Shown here piece after piece: positions 25,054-32,839 of a stretch of DNA of 64,000 nucleotides. Source of the DNA: Bradyrhizobium ontarionense (GTDB taxonomy: Bacteria; Pseudomonadota; Alphaproteobacteria; Rhizobiales; Xanthobacteraceae). The notes below the pieces were generated by a model. That model saw only the letters and a list, made by a program, of their open reading frames with translations, had not been told where the DNA came from and ran no database searches. Location: NCBI RefSeq assembly GCF_021088345.1, contig NZ_CP088156.1, forward strand, positions 1,116,001 to 1,180,000, given 5' to 3'. Position 1 is the stretch's first letter. The number at the start of each line of letters is the position of its first letter. Position numbers and translations under genes: made by a program.

Positions 25054-25767
25054 CTAGTGTCCGCCGAGATAGGCCGTGATCAGCCTGGAATCGTGGATGA
25101 GATCCTTTGCGGGGCCGGATTGCACGATCTCGCCGGTCTCGAGGACATAGCCGTAGTCGGCCGTCTCGAGCGCGGCGCGGGCGTTCTGCTCGACCAGCAG
25201 GATCGACACACCGAGGTTGCGCAGCGATGCGATGGTGCGGAAGATCTCGCGCACGATCAGGGGGGCGAGGCCCAGGCTGGGCTCATCCAGCATGAGAAGC
25301 TTCGGCTTGGCCATCAGCGCGCGCCCGAGCGCCAGCATCTGGCGCTCGCCGCCGGAGAGTGTGCCGGCGGCCTGGCGCTGCCGCTCCTTCAGCCGGGGGA
25401 AGCGATCATAGACGTCGTCCAGGGTCTTCTGGACGCCCGAACGGTCGCGCAGGCTGTACGAGCCAAGAAGAAGATTGTCGGCGACCGACATGTCGGAGAA
25501 CAGCTCTCGCTTTTCCGGGACGAGGCACAGCCTGCGCTCGACGCGGTCCTCGACGGACATCTTTCCGATATCGTTGCCTTGAAAGACGAGGCGGCCGCGG
25601 GAGGCGAGCAGCCCAATGGCTGCCATCAGCAGCGTGGTCTTGCCGGCACCGTTCGGGCCGATCACGGTGACGATCTGCCCTTCTTCGACCGACAGCGACA
25701 CGTTGCGGACCGCTTCGACATTGTCGTAGCAGACGGTCACATCCGTCATGGAAAACATCGAGCTCAC
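25054..25767 (-). CDS. branched-chain-amino-acid-type ABC transporter ATP-binding protein (LivF type)
   Basis: A 237-residue ATPase. Walker A is GPNGAGKTT, signature LSGGERQMLALGRALM, Walker B LLMLDEPSLGLAP, switch region ILLVEQNARAALE; VEQNA is typical of LivF. It is the last gene of the minus-strand transport operon and begins with GTG overlapping the stop of the permease-ATPase fusion. It is convergent with the EthD-like gene. The neighbours suggest that the transporter brings in an indole or aromatic acid rather than leucine. Confidence 0.93.
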   Translation of the reverse strand: MSSMFSMTDVTVCYDNVEAVRNVSLSVEEGQIVTVIGPNGAGKTTLLMAAIGLLASRGRLVFQGNDIGKMSVEDRVERRLCLVPEKRELFSDMSVADNLLLGSYSLRDRSGVQKTLDDVYDRFPRLKERQRQAAGTLSGGERQMLALGRALMAKPKLLMLDEPSLGLAPLIVREIFRTIASLRNLGVSILLVEQNARAALETADYGYVLETGEIVQSGPAKDLIHDSRLITAYLGGH

Positions 25768-27533
25768 GCGACGCCTCCAAGATAGGCCTCTTGAACCCGC
25801 TCGTCGCTGCGGATCGCGGCTGGCGCGCCCTCGCAGAGCTTGGAGCCGAAATCGAGCACCACGATGCGGTCGACCAGGGACATCACGAACTCCATGTCAT
25901 GCTCGACGATCAGGATGGTCAGATGGTCCGCCCGCAGCGACCTGAGCAGTTCCGCAAGCCGCAGCTTCTCCTGGCGGCGAAGGCCCGCCGCCGGCTCGTC
26001 CAGCACCAGGAGCGCCGGGTCCGCGGCGAGCGCGCGCGCGATCTCCAGAATGCGCTGGTTGCCGAGCGGCAGATTGCCGGCGAGCTCGAACGGCTTTTCG
26101 CCAAGCCCGACGCGCTCGAGCTGGACCAAGGCCTCGTGCCGCGCGCTGGCCTCCTCGCGCTGGTTGAGGCGGAAGGTGCCGGCAAACAGGCCGGCGCGGG
26201 TGCGGGCGTAGGTGCCGAGCATCACGTTTTCCAGCAGGCTCATCCGCGGCCTCAGCTTCACATGCTGGAAGGTCCGCGCGATCCCGGCCTTGGCGATGCG
26301 CGACTGTGCGTCGCGCGTGATCGGACGCCCCGCAAAGACGATTTCGCCCTTGTTGAGCCGGAGCGCGCCGGTCAGGCAGTTGAACATCGTGCTCTTGCCG
26401 GCGCCGTTCGGGCCGATGACGGCGAGAATTTCGCCGGACCGTACCTCGAAGCTGACATTGTTGACTGCAACCAGCCCGCCGAACCGGCGCTCAGCGCCTT
26501 CGACCTTCAGAAGAAGCTCGCCCGGCGTCGCTTGTGCGCGACGGGGCAGGGGCGGCGCCGGTTGCGGCCGCTCGCGCTTGGTTTTCGGCAGATAGCGCGC
26601 GACGAACGGCACGATGCCCTGCCGCGCCCATTGCAGGAACAGGATGAACAGTGCGGAGAAGGCGACGATCTCGAGCTGCCCGGACGCGCCCTTGGCGATC
26701 AGCGGCAGATAATCCTGCACGCTGTTCTTGAGCAGGGTGACGACGGCGGCACCGACGACACCGCCGAGAAGGCTACCGGCGCCGCCGACCATCGACATCA
26801 TCAGATATTCGATGCCCATGCCGGCATCGAACGGACCCGGGCTGATGAAGCGGCTCATATGGGCGTAGAGCCAGCCGGAGAGCGAGGCCAGGAAGGCCGC
26901 GATCACGAAGGTCACGAGCTTGATCCGGAAGGCGTTGATGCCGAGGCTCTCGACCAGCGTGTTGCCGCCGCGCAGCGCGCGCATGGCGCGGCCGAGCCGG
27001 GAGTCCAGGAGGTTGTAACCGAGGAAAAGGACCGCGGCGACGATGCCCCAGATCAGGAAATAGATCTGAGCGCTCGAGACCAGTGCAAGCGAGCCGAAGC
27101 GGATCGGCGGGATCGACGAGATGCCGTTGAAGCGGCCGAGTCCTTCGACATTGCCGAACAGGAATCCGATGGCGAGACCCCAGGCGACGGTGCTGAGCGA
27201 AAGGAAATGGCCCTGAAGCCGCAGGGTGACGACGCCGAGGATGGCGGCGACCGCACAGGTCAACGCGACGCCAAAGACCAGGCCGAGCCACGGGGAGTAG
27301 CCGTTCAACGCGGAGACCCAGGCGGTTGCATAGGCCGCGACGCCCACGAACGCCGCCTGACCGAAGGAGACGATGCCGCCGACGCCGGTGAGGAGTGCCA
27401 GCCCGATGGCGACGAGCGAATAGATGCCGATATAGTTCATCAGCGTGATGCTGAAGGGGTTCAGCACGAGAGGCGCGAGCGCGAGGCACACCACCGCCGC
27501 CATTGCCGCAAGCTGAACGTGAAGGCGCGTCAT
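25764..27533 (-). CDS. fused LivM-LivG ABC transporter permease/ATPase
   Basis: A 589-residue fusion. Residues 1 to about 315 form a LivM-type permease with eight or more helices (GVGGIVSFGQAAFVGVAAY is the conserved LivM motif). A Pro/Arg-rich linker (about 320-345) leads to a LivG-type ATPase: Walker A GPNGAGKSTMFNCLTG, signature-like LPLGNQRILEIARAL, Walker B LLVLDEPAAGL and switch LIVEHDMEFVMSL. The signature deviates from LSGGQ as is normal for LivG. Walker B continues AAGLRRQEK, lacking the usual AAGxxxxE spacing. It overlaps livH-type and livF-type genes by four bases each. Confidence 0.93.
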   Translation of the reverse strand: MTRLHVQLAAMAAVVCLALAPLVLNPFSITLMNYIGIYSLVAIGLALLTGVGGIVSFGQAAFVGVAAYATAWVSALNGYSPWLGLVFGVALTCAVAAILGVVTLRLQGHFLSLSTVAWGLAIGFLFGNVEGLGRFNGISSIPPIRFGSLALVSSAQIYFLIWGIVAAVLFLGYNLLDSRLGRAMRALRGGNTLVESLGINAFRIKLVTFVIAAFLASLSGWLYAHMSRFISPGPFDAGMGIEYLMMSMVGGAGSLLGGVVGAAVVTLLKNSVQDYLPLIAKGASGQLEIVAFSALFILFLQWARQGIVPFVARYLPKTKRERPQPAPPLPRRAQATPGELLLKVEGAERRFGGLVAVNNVSFEVRSGEILAVIGPNGAGKSTMFNCLTGALRLNKGEIVFAGRPITRDAQSRIAKAGIARTFQHVKLRPRMSLLENVMLGTYARTRAGLFAGTFRLNQREEASARHEALVQLERVGLGEKPFELAGNLPLGNQRILEIARALAADPALLVLDEPAAGLRRQEKLRLAELLRSLRADHLTILIVEHDMEFVMSLVDRIVVLDFGSKLCEGAPAAIRSDERVQEAYLGGVA

Positions 27534-28573
27534 TCCTCGATCTCCTCCTCGGAATGCAGCGAGGCGAGGGATCGCCAGATCAGGATCGGGATCAGAAGCG
27601 AGAACACGATAACATCCTTCAGTGCGCTGCTCTCGAACGATGCGAAGCTCTCGAGGATGCCGACGCCGACGGCGCCGATCGCCGCACCAGGATAGCTGGT
27701 CATGCCGCCGACGATGGCGCCGACGAAGGCCTTGAGGCCGATCAGAAAGCCGGAGTCGTAGAACACGGTGTTGACCGGCGCGATCAGGATTCCCGATACG
27801 CCTGCCATCAGCGACCCCAGCAGATAGGCGATCGTGCCGGCGCGGGCGGGCCGTATCCCCATCAGGCGGGAGCCGGTCCGGTTCACGGCCGTGGCGCGCA
27901 GCGATTTTCCGACCAGCGTGAAGTCGAAGAACAGATAGAGGAGGCCGCTGAAGACGAGCCCTGCGATCACGATCAGCATGGTCTGGCCCGAGACCAGGAC
28001 GCCGGCAATCTCGGTCGAGAACGACGTCAGCGGTTCGGTTCTGACACCTTCAGGTCCGAAGAACAGCAACCCCAGGCCGACCAGGGCGAAATGCAGCGCG
28101 ACTGAGACGGTCAGGAGCAACAGCACCGTTCCGTCCGCGATAGGACGAAACACGATCCGATCCAGCAGCGGGGCGATCGGCGTGATCAGCATCAGCGCAA
28201 GTACGAGCCTGACGGCAAGCGGAGGATCCAGGAGCATGACAAGCCAGGCCACACCGACCACGGCCAACGGAAGCACGAGATAGAAGGACAGCGCGCGGGG
28301 CAGCAGCCGGAATTCGCCGGAGCGCGCGAGGGAGATGATCTCGATCAGGGTTGCGAGGCAGGCCAGGATGACGACCAGCGCCCCCGTGCCTGGAAACCGC
28401 TTCGCATCCAGGGCAGCCAGCGTCAGCGCGGTAAACGCGGCGATATCGCCAAAGGGAATGAAGATGACCCGTGTCACCGTGAAGATGAGGACGGTCCCGA
28501 TCGCCACCAGCGCATAGACTGCGCCGGTGGCGATCCCGTCGATCGCAAGGATGGCTGCGATGTCGCTCGTCAT
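27530..28573 (-). CDS. branched-chain-amino-acid-type ABC transporter permease (LivH type)
   Basis: A 347-residue inner-membrane permease with about eight helices. It starts AILAIDGIATGAVYALVAIG, the conserved LivH opening, and has the ATPase-contacting segment SLRATAVNRTGSRLMGI and the late motif FVGAIVGGMTSYPGAAIG. It pairs with the LivM part of the fusion protein, whose start overlaps its stop (ATGA). Compared with ordinary LivH it has an extra hydrophobic stretch in the first half. Confidence 0.92.
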   Translation of the reverse strand: MTSDIAAILAIDGIATGAVYALVAIGTVLIFTVTRVIFIPFGDIAAFTALTLAALDAKRFPGTGALVVILACLATLIEIISLARSGEFRLLPRALSFYLVLPLAVVGVAWLVMLLDPPLAVRLVLALMLITPIAPLLDRIVFRPIADGTVLLLLTVSVALHFALVGLGLLFFGPEGVRTEPLTSFSTEIAGVLVSGQTMLIVIAGLVFSGLLYLFFDFTLVGKSLRATAVNRTGSRLMGIRPARAGTIAYLLGSLMAGVSGILIAPVNTVFYDSGFLIGLKAFVGAIVGGMTSYPGAAIGAVGVGILESFASFESSALKDVIVFSLLIPILIWRSLASLHSEEEIEE

Positions 28574-28615
28574 TGAGACGCCGTTCCTCCGTTCTGACTG
28601 CCTGACGTCTTTCGG

Positions 28616-29764
28616 CTACGGCGCGTACTTCCAGGCGCCGCCGGTCAGGCGCACCACGACGAGCGAGCGCTCATCGACGCCGGTCACCGCACCGGGCTTG
28701 AAGTTGTAGACGGCATGCACGCCCGGCAGCTCCTTGGTGCTGAGGATCGCGTCCCGCAGCGCGGTGCGGAATTCCGCCGTTCCGGGCTTCGCGGTCTTGA
28801 GCGCGCGCTCCGCAGCGTTGGCGAAGATCAGCCAGGCGTCGAAGGAGTAGGCGGAGAAGCCGTCAGTGGTCGGGATGTTGTGGGTCTTCTGGTAGATTGC
28901 GCGGAAATCCAGCGCGATCTTCTTGGCAAAGTGCTCATCGGGAAGCTGCTCGGCAACGATCACGGGGCCGGCGGAGACCTGAATGCCTTCGGCCGCCTTG
29001 CCGCCGACGTTCACGAAATCCGGATTGACCAGCGCGACGGTGCCGTAGGTGTTGCCCTTGAAGCCGCGCTCGGAGAGGCTCAGGAGCGGCAGCGCGCCTT
29101 GCGTACCCGAGCCGCCGTCCAGCACGGCGTCCGGTCGGGCCGCAAGCACTTTCAGGATCTGCGCGGTCACCGAGGTGTCGGTGCGGGCATATCGCTCGTT
29201 GGTCTGCATCTTGATGTCGCCGGCGGCTTCGGCAGCCTTGGCGCCGTTGTAGACGAGGTCGCCCCACGCGTCGGAGAAGCCGATATAGCCGATGTTCTTC
29301 ACGCCATCGCGCTTCATGCGATCGGCGACGATCTTGACGAGAAGGGAGGCGGGCTGCGGCACCGACACCACCCACTGCTCGGGCGATTCCGGCAGCTTGC
29401 CGATCGGCGAGACGGCGATCATTGGCACTTTCAGCTCGCTCGCGACCGCCGCCATGGCGATCGTCGAGGGTGCGGTGGCTGTCCCGATGAGAAGGTCTAC
29501 CTTCTCCTCCTCCACAAGCTTGCGCGCGTTGCGGGTCGCGGCCGACGGGTCGGAGCCGTCGTCGAGCTGGATCAGGCGAATGGTCTCGCCGTTGATGGTC
29601 TTCTTGTATTCGTAGGCGGCGTTGATGCCGCGTCCATAGGGGATTCCGATCGACGAACCGTTGCCGCTGAGCGACGTGACGAAGCCGATGATGATCTCAG
29701 CCTGCGCCGCCGGGGCTGCAAAGACCCCGGCGACAAGTGCGAGTAGGCTCAGCGTCTTGCGCAT
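28616..29764 (-). CDS. ABC transporter substrate-binding protein, LivK type, A
   Basis: A 382-residue periplasmic binding protein (Peripla_BP_6 fold). A Sec signal peptide ends in APAAQA. The mature part begins EIIIGFVTSLSGNGSSIGIP and has NARKLVEEEKVDLLIGT and VPMIAVSPIG. It is the first gene of the transport operon. It is clearly related to the protein at 34952-36109 (same start, same KVDxLIGT and PMIAVSPI segments), so the two may share one transporter with different ligands, for example indole-3-acetate and a related aromatic acid. Confidence 0.92.
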   Translation of the reverse strand: MRKTLSLLALVAGVFAAPAAQAEIIIGFVTSLSGNGSSIGIPYGRGINAAYEYKKTINGETIRLIQLDDGSDPSAATRNARKLVEEEKVDLLIGTATAPSTIAMAAVASELKVPMIAVSPIGKLPESPEQWVVSVPQPASLLVKIVADRMKRDGVKNIGYIGFSDAWGDLVYNGAKAAEAAGDIKMQTNERYARTDTSVTAQILKVLAARPDAVLDGGSGTQGALPLLSLSERGFKGNTYGTVALVNPDFVNVGGKAAEGIQVSAGPVIVAEQLPDEHFAKKIALDFRAIYQKTHNIPTTDGFSAYSFDAWLIFANAAERALKTAKPGTAEFRTALRDAILSTKELPGVHAVYNFKPGAVTGVDERSLVVVRLTGGAWKYAP

Positions 29765-30393
29765 TTGCGTTCTCCTCCGTTGGTGCTGGATAGGAATGCC
29801 TCGAAGCTGCCGCGCGGGGAGCCCGAACGACGAACGAACCGATTGAAAGGTTTGCTGCAGCGCCGAATTCCGGGCGCGACCGAAGAGAGTTTGCGAGCCG
29901 GGCGTTCAGCAGCCATGATGTCGCTTGCCGCTCGAACAACGGGCCGATCGGCGAATGCGAGCGGGCCTGTCCTGAAGCGTCGAAAGGTCGTTGACACGGC
30001 CGCGATGCGCGACCGGCGCTGCTGCTGCCGGCTGTTCGAGCACGGCGACTGTCCACACGATCGAGTCTCTCAAAATCGGTGCCCTGCAGCATCATTGTCA
30101 TGGTCACCGGTCCCTGGCCGGCGAGGAATTACTTAAAGCCTAAAGTATTATCGGTGGGGCCGTCAACACGTGTCACGGCGCTGTCAGAAAAAAATGTCGT
30201 TGCATACAATTTCGTCAGAGTGCGCCGTTTCCTTGCTGCTCGACCGTCCGGAGAGGCCGTGCTCGCCGTTGCCCCGACCGTGCCCGTCGTTGGCGCTGCC
30301 GTGCGCATTTGACGCGTGAATTAGTTTATGATTGAAGTATATTCATCGGCAGCCGACGACCGATCCTCTGATCACCGCTTGAGGAGAAGGACG
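29765..30393. other. divergent intergenic region of the locus
   Basis: About 630 bp between the binding-protein operon (minus) and the racemase-thiolase operon (plus). I see no gene in it. It contains the palindrome at 30130-30147. On the minus strand TTGACG (30161-30166) lies upstream of this palindrome and may serve as a -35 box. An A-run at 30186-30192 and TTGCATACAAT near 30199 are AT-rich and could belong to the plus-strand promoter. The long untranslated lead to the binding-protein gene is unusual for this compact locus. Confidence 0.5.
30130..30147. promoter_or_regulatory. operator-like palindrome, site 1
   Basis: The plus strand reads TACTTAAAGCCTAAAGTA; the minus strand reads TACTTTAGGCTTTAAGTA. 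The latter matches the perfect palindrome at 38527-38544 in 16 of 18 positions. Size and symmetry suit a MarR dimer. It lies between two divergent operons of the catabolic locus. Confidence 0.65.
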
Positions 30394-31185
30394 ATGCGCA
30401 TCTTCTGGCAGAGCTTCGTTGATGCGAGTGTGAACGCGCCCTACATGGCGCGGCTGTCGGAATACCTCAACAACATCGCCGCGCCCGGCACGACGGTCCA
30501 TGTCGAGGGCATCACGCCGCCGGACCGCGAGTTCGGGCGGCTTGCCGAACTGCGCTGCGCCGTCCAGGCGATCGATAACGGAATCGCGGCGGAGGAGGGC
30601 GGGTTCGACGCCTTTGTCATGGGGCATTTCCAGGACCCCGGACTCTACGAGCTGCGCTCGGCGCTCGAAATTCCCGTGATCGGGACCGGTGAGGCGACGC
30701 TGCTGGCGGCTTCACAACTCGGCCGGCGACTCGGCCTTGTGACGCTCGATCCTGTGTTCGAGGTCTGGCACTACGAGCAGGCCGAACGTTACGGCCTCGG
30801 TAGTCGCGTGGTCCACGTGACCGGCCTCGGCTGCAAGCCTGAGGATTTCGCCGACGCGTTCGCCGGAAATCATGCCGCGCAAGCCCGCATGATCGAGGAT
30901 TTTGTCGCCTGCGCACGTCCGCTGGTCGAGCGCGGCGCCGATGTCGTGATCCCCGCCGGTGTGCTGCCGGGCCTCCTGATCGGGAGGGAGCATGGCCTGA
31001 AGGTCGGGCACGCGCCGGTGGTCAACTGCGCGGCCGTGGCGCTGAAAAGTGCCGAGATGTGGGTGCAGCTCCGGCAGCTCAACGGCACCGAACCTAGCCG
31101 CGGGCCGAGTTTCAAGCGGGCCAGCGCCCAGGCGCGCGCCGATTTCCGCGCGCTGCTTGCCCGCAACAGCCGCTCGTCCGTGTGA
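30394..31185 (+). CDS. aspartate/glutamate racemase family protein (hydantoin-racemase-like)
   Basis: A 263-residue protein of the Asp/Glu racemase superfamily. MRIFWQSFVDASVNAPYM begins the first lobe. DAFVMGHFQDPGLYELRSAL corresponds to the first catalytic region, where the usual Cys (xCFxDP) is replaced by His. VVIPAGVLPGLLIG is the second, where the usual Cys is replaced by Val or Ala. The ATG at 30394 follows GAGGAGAAGG. Both expected Cys positions seem lost, so racemisation by the two-Cys mechanism is doubtful; a decarboxylase, isomerase or other activity on an aromatic acid is possible. It is the first gene of the seven-gene plus-strand operon. Confidence 0.75.
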   Translation: MRIFWQSFVDASVNAPYMARLSEYLNNIAAPGTTVHVEGITPPDREFGRLAELRCAVQAIDNGIAAEEGGFDAFVMGHFQDPGLYELRSALEIPVIGTGEATLLAASQLGRRLGLVTLDPVFEVWHYEQAERYGLGSRVVHVTGLGCKPEDFADAFAGNHAAQARMIEDFVACARPLVERGADVVIPAGVLPGLLIGREHGLKVGHAPVVNCAAVALKSAEMWVQLRQLNGTEPSRGPSFKRASAQARADFRALLARNSRSSV

Positions 31186-31206
31186 ACTGGCGTTGGAGAA
31201 CAAGTC

Positions 31207-31635
31207 ATGATGACTCCTGAAAAGATCCTGTACGAGACCGAGGTGACGGCGACCGGAGGTCGGGACGGCAAGGCCGCCAGTGCCGACGGTCTGCTGTCGG
31301 TGTCGCTGTCTGTGCCGAAATCACTGGGCGGTCCCGGCGGCGAAGGCACCAATCCCGAGCAGCTGTTTGCGGCGGGCTACGCCGCGTGCTTTCTCGGTGC
31401 GGTCAAGCTCGTGGCGCGCACCCGCAAGGTTGCGCCATCCGCCGAGCCCTCGGTGACGGCAAAGGTTGCGATGGGGCCGGTCCCCGTCGGATATGCGCTC
31501 GCCGTTGAACTGAAGGTCAATCTGCCCGGCGTCGAGACATCAATGGCCGAAGAGATCGTCGCCGGCGCGCACGAGCGTTGCCCCTATTCGAACGCGACCC
31601 GTGGCAATATCGACGTCAAACTGACGGTGGTCTGA
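31207..31635 (+). CDS. organic hydroperoxide resistance protein, Ohr/OsmC family
   Basis: A 142-residue peroxidase. The two redox-active cysteines are in GYAACFLGAVKLVA and HERCPYSNATRGN, and the start KILYETEVTATGGRDG is typical of Ohr. It reduces organic hydroperoxides with lipoylated or thiol donors. It lies 21 bp behind the racemase-like gene and 25 bp before the thiolase-like gene, so it is co-transcribed. Protection against peroxides formed by oxygenase uncoupling or by autoxidation of indolic intermediates would explain its place. Confidence 0.9.
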   Translation: MMTPEKILYETEVTATGGRDGKAASADGLLSVSLSVPKSLGGPGGEGTNPEQLFAAGYAACFLGAVKLVARTRKVAPSAEPSVTAKVAMGPVPVGYALAVELKVNLPGVETSMAEEIVAGAHERCPYSNATRGNIDVKLTVV

Positions 31636-31660
31636 GGCGAATGAACGAGGCTGGCGGCCG

Positions 31661-32839
31661 GTGACCCATACCTTACGCACACCGTATGATGGCGTCGTGA
31701 TTGCGGCTCCCGTCACGATTCCCTATGTGCGCTATTCCATCGAAAGCGCGCAATGGTGGATCGGCCGTGCCTTGAGTGCGCTCGTCGCGCAAGCCGGCAT
31801 CAAGGCCTCCGACATCGACGGTCTGTGCGTCTCCAGTTTCACCATGGGGACGGACAGCGGGATCGGATTGACGCAGCATTTCGGGCTCTGCGTGCGATGG
31901 CTGGATACGATCCCGCTCGGTGGCGCCAGCGCCGTCGCAGCGCTGCGAAAGGCGGGGCGCGCGGTTCAGGCGCGCGACGCCGACATCGTGGCGTGCGTCG
32001 CCGGCGATACCAACCATGTCGATTCGTTCAGGCTGACGTTGGAGAACTTCTCGCGCTTCAACCAGGATGCCGTCTACCCCTATGGTGCGGGCGGCGCCAA
32101 TTCCAGCTTCGCGCTGATTGCGCGCAACTACATGCGGAGCTTCGGGGTCACGCGTGAGGATGTCGGAAGGATCGCTGTCGCCCAGCGCACCAATGCCTTG
32201 CGTAACCCGCATGCGCTGATGAAGACGCCGCTGACGATGGAGCAATATCTGGCTGCGCGGCCGATCTCGGATCCCATCCATCTCTTCGATTGCGTGATGC
32301 CATGCGCCGGCGCCGAGGCCTTCCTGGTGATGCGGGACGAGACCGCAGCGTCGCTTGGGCTGGCAGCCGCGAGACTTCTTTCGACGATCGAGCGGCACAA
32401 TGCCTTTGCCGATGATCCGATGCAGGTCCGCGGCGGCTGGGCGATGGACGCAGGCGAGCTCTATGCGATGGCCGGCGTCAAGGCTGACGATCTGGACGTC
32501 GTGCAGACCTATGATGACTATCCCGTCATCACGATGATGCAGTTCGAGGATCTCGGATTCTGCAAGAAGGGGGAAGGGGCCGAGTTCGTTCAGCAGCACG
32601 ATCTCACGATCGACGGTGACTTTCCGCACAACACGTCGGGCGGGCAACTCTCGGTCGGGCAGGCTGGCGCCGCCGGCGCCTATCTCGGCCTCGTCGAGGG
32701 AGTGCGGCAGGTTCTGGGGATCGCTGGTCCCACCCAGGTCAGCAGTGCGAGCCTCGCCTTGGCCTCGGGGTTCGGTATGATCAACTATGACCGCGGTCTC
32801 GCCTCGGGCGCCGCGATCCTTGCAGGGCCTTCGCGATGA
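31661..32839 (+). CDS. thiolase-like protein lacking thiolase catalytic residues (Ltp2-type aldolase candidate)
   Basis: A 392-residue thiolase-fold protein of the lipid-transfer/SCP-x branch, with GTG start. At the place of the nucleophilic Cys (usually in CASG) it has IPLGGASAVAALRKA, and at the place of GHP it has GGQLSVGQAGAAGAY, so both the Cys and the His are missing. This is the pattern of Ltp2-type proteins, which work with a DUF35 partner as retro-aldolases on tertiary beta-hydroxyacyl-CoA. The next gene, overlapping by four bases, encodes a DUF35 domain. In this locus the substrate could be dioxindole-3-acetyl-CoA, giving isatin and acetyl-CoA. Fold assignment is firm; the reaction is inferred. 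Confidence 0.85.
   Translation: MTHTLRTPYDGVVIAAPVTIPYVRYSIESAQWWIGRALSALVAQAGIKASDIDGLCVSSFTMGTDSGIGLTQHFGLCVRWLDTIPLGGASAVAALRKAGRAVQARDADIVACVAGDTNHVDSFRLTLENFSRFNQDAVYPYGAGGANSSFALIARNYMRSFGVTREDVGRIAVAQRTNALRNPHALMKTPLTMEQYLAARPISDPIHLFDCVMPCAGAEAFLVMRDETAASLGLAAARLLSTIERHNAFADDPMQVRGGWAMDAGELYAMAGVKADDLDVVQTYDDYPVITMMQFEDLGFCKKGEGAEFVQQHDLTIDGDFPHNTSGGQLSVGQAGAAGAYLGLVEGVRQVLGIAGPTQVSSASLALASGFGMINYDRGLASGAAILAGPSR

Noticed and set aside
25791..27695. 634-codon plus-strand frame opposite the LivM-LivG fusion
   Set aside because: Its composition (rich in Arg, Glu, Asp, Gln) is that of an antisense frame of high-GC DNA, while the minus strand has clear permease and ATPase motifs.
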